This document shows positions 57,455-64,000 of a stretch of 64,000 nt of DNA, piece by piece; position 1 is the stretch's first letter, and every line of letters starts with the position of its first letter. The stretch is from assembly GCA_964019155.1 (NCBI GenBank), contig OZ025243.1, positions 6,171,365 to 6,235,364 of the forward strand. Reading direction: 5' to 3'. A program made the position numbers and the translations under genes. The notes under the pieces were generated by a model that made no database searches, was not told where the DNA came from, and worked only from the letters and a program-made list of their open reading frames with translations. This stretch comes from Osedax fenrisi. Taxonomy: Eukaryota; Annelida; Polychaeta; Sabellida; Siboglinidae.

Positions 57455-58225
57455 GTTTATATAAATAGTAGATAAGTCACCTTACAATCACACACACAGT
57501 TTCTCTCTGAACGATATTTAATACATTATTTTAATAATAATTTATTATATTTTAAAGTAAAATAATTTGTGAAAAACAAATGAGCACACCCCTTAATAAT
57601 AATAATTATAGACATTAATTGAATATTAACATTATATTTATCTGAAATCGTGTTATCCTCTTCATCTGAAGATTTCGATGTGATTCTGAGTAGGATTCTG
57701 AGTAGATTCTGAGCCTATCTTGTATCTGTATAACATAATTAAGATAATAATTGAACATTATATTTATATATATATATATTTGTTGATAATAAAGAGTATA
57801 AAACATATTGTTATCTAGAATTCCTAGGAGTATTAAGTATATATATATATATATAAATGATAATTATCTCAAAAATGTTATATAATTATTAAATCCTTTT
57901 TATGTTGGTAATTATTATACATAATGTTTAGTATATGATGTAAATATGAGGAGTATGTTTATATAAATAATAGATAAGTCACATTACAATCACACATACA
58001 GTTGCTCTCTGAACGACATTAAATACATTATTTTAATAATAATTAATTATATTTTAAAATAAAATAATTTGTGAAAAACAAATGAAATGAGCACACCCCT
58101 TAATAATAATAATTATAGCTAGACATTAATTCAATATTATCATTATATTTATCTGAAATCGTGTTATCCTCTTCATCTGACATGTCGATGTGATTCTGAG
58201 TATCTTGTATCTGTATAATATAATT
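57455..58225. repeat. 270-bp direct repeat, two copies
   Basis: 57455-57735 and 57955-58225 share GAGTATGTTTATATAAATA, ATTTGTGAAAAACAAATGA, GAGCACACCCCTTAATAATA and TCGTGTTATCCTCTTCATCT at high identity. On the minus strand both copies can be read as an acidic peptide, SDEEDNTISDKYN, preceded in the second copy by ATG. In the first copy the peptide starts differently (SSDEED). Between the copies is AT-rich DNA. Confidence 0.85.
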
Positions 58226-58522
58226 AAATTTAACTTATAATTAAATTTAACAATAATGAAAATTAAAAATAACTAAATATGAAAAAAAATATGATTTATT
58301 AATACAAATCAAAGTAAATAATAATATTTTAATGATTTATAATTAAATATATAATTACAAATGAATATCAAAAATAGTTAAATATTATAAATACAAATTT
58401 ATAAAAAATAATGATTTATGATAATATAATAAATAATGTAACATTTAATGTTATGAATAAAATTAATATAAATAATAATATTTTAATGATTTTTAATTAA
58501 ATATATAATTACAAATGAACAT

Positions 58523-58671
58523 AGACACAGACTAGAGGCGCCAAAAATCTATGACTAATAGTTTATTCGATATCGGAGCGCGCGCTTTCGGAGTTGAGAC
58601 GCCCGCCTCTAGATATGGGCGTGTCATAGCTTAGCTATGCGTATTTGTTAAATCAACGCGTACACATAATA

Positions 58672-58713
<42 letters not shown>

Positions 58714-58760
58714 CTATATATGTATATATAATACATTATATATTATATATATATATTAAA

Positions 58761-58812
<52 letters not shown>

Positions 58813-58940
58813 ATACAAATAGCTAAGCTATGACACGCCTATATCTAGAGGCGGGCGTCTCAACTCCGAAATCGCGAGTTCTGATTTCGAATAAACTATT
58901 AGTCATAGATTTTTGGCGCCTCTAGTCTGTTATAACCCTA
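58523..58940. mobile_element. Foldback element with (TA)n core
   Basis: Left arm 58529-58645 and right arm 58815-58931 are near-exact reverse complements: CAGACTAGAGGCGCCAAAAA, TCTATGACTAATAGTTTATT, CTAGATATGGGCGTGTCATA. The centre is two long (TA)n arrays. Flanks ATGAACAT (58515-58522) and ATGAATAT (58941-58948) may be an 8-bp target duplication, which would suggest a hAT-like element. Confidence 0.8.
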
Positions 58941-58949
58941 ATGAATATC

Positions 58950-61200
58950 AAAAATAGTTCAATATTATAAATACAAATTTATAATAAATAATGAATAAAA
59001 TTAATATAAATACAAATATTTTACTGATTTATAATTACATTTAAAATTACAAATGAGTACACAAATATTTTAATATTAGAAATAAAACGTTATAAAAAAT
59101 AATGATCCTAAAAAATAATGATGGATAATGATTAATGATACCTAAATAATTTGTTGAATAAAATCAATATAAATAATAATATTTTAATTTATAATCCTGA
59201 ATATATATATATATTTCATATATTTTATGGTTATAATTTGCTAGTATTGAGTAAGTAAATGTTAACGAACATGTAAATAAAAGTTCCTGGCAGAAAGGGG
59301 ATGTTGTATTATGAGTGTTATGACATATATAAATCCATATATGATTTTAACGCGATTTTGGTTAGTGAACATGTGTATTGTTAAAATTAAAAATACGATA
59401 ATAAATAATTATTTTTGAAAAATAATTTTAATTGCTGCATCATTATGAACGTTTTATCTATAAATGTGTTATTAAATATATAATATATACTTAATAATAA
59501 CTTCATAAAATATTATACAAATTTACATAAATATTGAAAATATTGAAAATTAAAATGGAGGCAAATCTCAAATTTGTCAATTAATAATACTCGATAAATC
59601 ATTTATTGAATGCTTATTTACATAAATAATATTTAATAATTATTAATAACGATTTAATATAATTTTAGATTAAAAATGTGATAACAAATATATATTTTTT
59701 TTTAATAATTTTACTTGCTGTGTAATTATGAACGTTTTATCTATAAAAGTACCTATAAATATATTGTATATAATTTATAATAACTTCATAAAATACTACA
59801 CACATTTATATAAATATTGAAAATATGTATTATCAAAATACTGTTTGAAAATAATTTTCAAAATGTTAGATTTATTAAAAAATAATTTGTCAATTAATAA
59901 TATTCAATATCAACTTAATAAATTATTTATTTAATGCCTGAATTACATATATAATATTATTTTTGTTATTTATAAATATATATTATAACAATGAATATAT
60001 AATATATACTTATTATTATTAAAATACGTACTATATTTACTATAATATTACATGTTTAGTGAGCTATAATTTATAGAATAAATAATGTTTAGATTATTAT
60101 TTTATTATAATTGTAAAGTCATAAATGCTATATAAATTAATTATTTTTGAATATACCTAAGTATTGATTTATTTTCTATAAATAAATTATATATAATTAT
60201 TATAATAATATCTTCATAATTAACTGGACACTTATATTATATAATATATAAAAAGTTAAAACATGTGCTATCAAATTTTTTTTTAAATATAATATTTTAT
60301 ATCATCTTAATTAATCATGTATTTAATAAATATACATATACTATTTGTAATAATACATTTAATATATAATTATTATAATAAAACTATTATAATAATGTTA
60401 CATGTTTAGAAAGGTTACCTTTAATGGGTGGCGAAACATGATTTTATTGTAGTATTTTCAAAATAATGTTGTAGATCTCATTATCATATAATTATATAAC
60501 TTAATATATACATAGATCTAAATGTAATTAATAAGGCTTTTTTTCCAACACAATGTAATCATTCTCTTATTCATTTCAGAGTTATCGTAATTTAAAAGTA
60601 ACCCTTATTTAAAAAATCTCATATATCCACCATGTAAATATTCATGTTTTGCCGTCCATAAGACTTTAATTTTATAAATAATAGATACTTTTAGTAGACA
60701 TTTCTAGTAGTATCATTGTCGTTATATTATTGTTATCATCAAAATCATACATTTTATATACAACCTAATTATCATGATTAAATATCTTAAATTTTACAAA
60801 CAAATTTAATTTATTAGTATTATTTCTTCATATACATTTTTATAGTATTACTATTATGCTTTATGTAATATATTTAATATCAATCTATAATAATATATAT
60901 TAGTATTAATTGTTCGTATAAATTTTATATAAATACTGTTATGCTAGCATATTTTAATACTATTATTGAGCGGAACAGATCTACATATTAGCTAGTTATA
61001 GTGCTACAGGTATTGCATGTGTAGATTTCTGAACAATATATCAATTTATATGTATATTATATGAGTATAGCTAAATAAATATATTATGATTACATAATAA
61101 TAAAGAGCTGTTTTAAATAATAAATATAATATTTAGTTTATACAAATTAATGTATTAATCATAATGGTCAATATATTTATTTATAATATCCGAATACATT
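58950..61200. repeat. AT-rich DNA with a repeated 130-bp segment
   Basis: Segments at 59420-59545 and 59695-59830 both contain ATTATGAACGTTTTATCTAT, AATAACTTCATAAAATAYTA and TAAATATTGAAAATAT. A third, weaker copy is near 60150-60250. ATTACAAATGARTAYC near 58350, 58510 and 59045 shows a further dispersed unit. No gene recognised. Confidence 0.6.
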
Positions 61201-61480
61201 CATATATTTCTCTATATAGGATTTTTAGGACACTGTTGGGGCATAGAAGATGGGCACAAGAGATGTTCTTCTCTTGATGTCATCGCATGAGTGACGTCTC
61301 GTATCCTGGTGTCCAATAAAGAACTATATACAAAAGTTGATGGACGATGCATATACAGTGAGGAGCCCTACCAAATATGATGAGCGATAGAAATGATCTG
61401 AGAACGCGTGTCATGGTGTAACGATAAAGCTTAACCTGGTAAGTAAAGTTAGTATCTGTATATACATATCAATTAATGTT
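61201..61480. other. GC-richer stretch, possible gene or element relic
   Basis: Contains short coding-like islands on the plus strand (RIFRTLLGHRRWAQEMF; NMMSDRNDLRTRVMV) and a donor-like CCTG|gtaagt at about 61438. Stops interrupt every frame. Not recognised. Confidence 0.25.
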
Positions 61481-61673
61481 TTGTTCACAAATCCATCTTG
61501 CATCTATTTCCATATGCCCTACTACAATTAAATACATTTTAAATCTACGGCGGTTATTTTATTTGGTTTCATTCATATCACTATATAATTATATATTTAA
61601 TATTTTTGTATAGCTCAAACTATCAGTTACTATATGAAAATGTATTAATTAATATCACTCACTATTATATAGT

Positions 61674-61821
61674 TGAAGACAGTGGAAAGGCTATATTTAA
61701 TATTAATCAGTGGATGTCTGATCACCGGTGAACTACTGGACATGGATAGAAGCGACCTGAGACGATTTGTTACTGAAGCTAGTGAGAAAATTACCACTAC
61801 GATTCATGATTCATGGAACTA
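61674..61821 (+). CDS. Possible terminal exon of an unknown gene
   Basis: After an acceptor-like TATTATATAG, one plus-strand frame is open for 49 codons: LKTVERLYLILISG, then CLITGELLDMDRSDLRRFV and TEASEKITTTIHDSWN, followed by TAA. Composition is more exon-like than the AT-rich surroundings. A distant echo (SDRNDLRTRV) occurs at about 61380-61410, ahead of a donor-like site. No family recognised. Could be the last exon of a host gene or a transposon relic. Confidence 0.25.
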
Positions 61822-61859
61822 AAAGTTAGTCAGTAAGAGTTGAATACCTATATTCCAGT

Positions 61860-62149
61860 GAATTTTATAGGTATTAAGTTATGGATTTAATTAAAAATAA
61901 GAATATAAATAATATAATATACTTTTAACTTCGATAACTAATACTTTTAACTTCTAATATTAAATATAACAATTAAATTCTTTGTAACATTTTTATTTAA
62001 TTAATAATTATTTTGATTTTATCAAATATAAATATACTCTTAAATCCAAACAAGAATTTAACTAAAATATATAAAAATACAAATAGAGCAGATCTGATTT
62101 TTATCATTATTTAATTACTAATTTAAAAAATCTATTTTATCATATACAA

Positions 62150-62188
<39 letters not shown>

Positions 62189-63250
62189 TTATTCAAATAC
62201 AATAACAAAATCAATTACAAATGATAACAATCATATTTTAATAATTATGAAAACTTATTTAATCAGATATGCATGTTTAACATATGATATCTTATTAAAA
62301 TATAAATACTCTAGCAAATACAAAAATATTTATGGTTAATAATTCAAATGCAGAAAATATGATTTTGGTAATTAATAAATTTCAAATATAATAATGTATT
62401 TGATTAATATTTACAAATAATATTTGAAATATTAATATAATCCTATTCAAATTTAAATACAAATAAATACATATTTACTAAAATTTAAATAAATTAAGTC
62501 TGATTAATGATTCATATATAATTACATGATTTTGATATTTATGATCATTTATTTATATAAAAATATATATGTAATGTCTATGTAACTATAAATACACACA
62601 AATACAAATAAATGTATGATTTATCAATCAAATATACCTAATCTGTTTTAGATAAATATTAAAATATTAATTTTGATATATTTATATAAGTTTGATACAT
62701 ATTGATGAAAAAAAATTGATACATATTTATATAAGTTTTATTCATAAATTAATTAATTTTGTAATGTTTTAAAGGTATCATTGATATATATTGGCAACTA
62801 AAGAAAAGTGATACAACGAAATTGATACAGGTTTAGTATATTTAATTATAAATTAAATTTACATGTATCCATCATTAATTTTGTATTGTTTTATAGCTGG
62901 ATTATAAGTTACAAATCTGATGACTAAAGGAAAGAGAAAGAAAAAAAGATTCTATTATTGTAAATGTTCTATATATATTTTAATATATTGTATTAAATAT
63001 ATATATTTTTGTTATTAATATATATATATATAGGTTAGTACTTAATGTTAAAATAAATTGTATATATGAAAAAATGATGTATAATATTTATTATTGAAAT
63101 GCATTTCACATGTGTTTATAATTTAATTTTAAATAATATTTATAATTGAAATGTGTTGAATTTATAATTTAATTTTAAATAATATATAAATAAAGTAGAA
63201 TTTAGAAAGTTTTGCATAAATTATTAAATAATATGTGTTACTATAATTTC
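61860..63250. other. AT-rich intergenic DNA
   Basis: (TA)n at 62156-62183. Otherwise no recognisable gene or repeat. Confidence 0.5.
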
Positions 63251-63264
63251 TTTTCTTGTAAAAA

Positions 63265-64000
63265 TATAAATAAAATTCATTATTTCCCATATTGGGTAGG
63301 AATGTTGATCATTTTTTTATAACTTTTATTACATAATTATATATATAATAAAGTGTTAATTGAATTAACAAATATTCATTTTTAAATGAGTTATGGTCTA
63401 ATATATATTATAAATTAATTAAAACTCATAATTCCTATCTACACCATGTCAAATTTGTACAATTTTTTTTGCACATTTTTGATAATAACTATTTTTTAAT
63501 AAAAATTAAAAAAAACTAAGATACAAGTTATATTATAGAATTTAAAGATCTTTTTAAAAATATAAATTAAATTAATTTTAGATAAAAAAAATTAATTTGT
63601 TCCTATAGTGGGTAGAAATGCTGATCATTTTGTTTAGAATGTTACATATTTATATATTTACATTTATAATAAAGATAGTCTGTTAATTCAAGTTTTGAGG
63701 ATGCATATTTACGTTGTAGTCTGCGAAGTAGTTGCCTCGGGTTAACAAGCTCAATATTAAACCATGGAAATTTCGAATAAGTTCGGTTGATAAGAGTAAT
63801 TGAGGGTAGGACACTACACAGATATCAAGCGAATGATAAATGCCAAATTAAAATAATCAAAAAGTGTAGACAAATCAAAAGATATAATGTTGTCAAGTTG
63901 ATGTAATACAAAGTTAATACACATTGATTTATGATCTAGAAGATCGATTAATTTGTATCACCGGCAAGATTAAATCAAATAATATGGCAAAGTGATCAGC
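63265..64000 (-). pseudogene. Non-LTR retrotransposon fragment continuing past the right edge
   Basis: Minus strand from the window end: ADHFAILFDLILPVIQIN, the SDHFAI motif at the end of an APE-type endonuclease. Then, in another frame (about 63690-63820), NRTYSKFPWFNIELVNPRQL and LRRLQRKYASSKLELTDYLY, the conserved linker between endonuclease and RT (KPWFNxEL..LRR..RKxxSxxLE). After it, NDQHFYPL near 63610, and a second similar copy (NDQHSYPIWE) near 63290. Frames are broken, so this copy is dead. The RT core is not present downstream of this point. Confidence 0.65.

Overview
This window is eukaryotic genomic DNA, very AT-rich, with more than 25 long (TA)n microsatellites, many minisatellites, non-LTR retrotransposon fragments, tRNA-derived SINEs and small non-autonomous DNA transposons. 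The one clear host gene has short GC-rich exons in very large introns. Gene structure and repeat types suggest an invertebrate animal; nothing in the sequence fixes the phylum.

The central feature is a plus-strand gene of about 39 kb (11632-51006) for a Cys-loop ligand-gated chloride channel subunit of the glycine receptor / invertebrate glutamate-gated chloride channel group. I assembled 11 coding exons by eye: signal peptide 11632-11715, N-terminal linker 13535-13626, first beta strands 24468-24535, loop D 30199-30297, loop A 30775-30908, Cys-loop 36205-36287, loops B and C 37586-37717, M1 to the start of M2 45066-45226, rest of M2 and M3 48255-48410, M3-M4 loop 49777-49869, M4 and stop 50815-51006. 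Splice phases agree throughout and give about 429 codons (438 with the alternative first junction). The ligand-site residues, both extracellular disulfides and the anion-selectivity motif PAR are present.

The most unusual structure is at the splice sites. Intron 8 opens with about 26 tandem copies of a 45-53 bp unit that starts inside exon 8 and carries a copy of the exon 8 donor site. Intron 3 ends with seven tandem copies of a 63-66 bp unit carrying the exon 4 acceptor and the first six bases of exon 4. Exon 8 is also preceded by an inverted repeat of about 850 bp. Other exons of the gene have tandem repeats close to their junctions.

Layout: 1-11.3 kb is upstream intergenic DNA with a retrotransposon reverse transcriptase (RT), SINEs, two hAT-type MITEs and CACGTG clusters. 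11.4-51.5 kb is the receptor gene, whose introns hold a two-ORF L2/CR1-like element (38.4-43.4 kb, minus), decayed RTs (15.4-16.8, 20.1-20.6, 24.9-25.8 kb), TTAA-, hAT- and pogo-type MITEs, and satellites including a 1.07 kb array with a 10-bp unit (34.9-36.0 kb). 51.5-64 kb is AT-rich DNA with transposon remnants, local duplications, a foldback element and part of another retrotransposon at the right edge.
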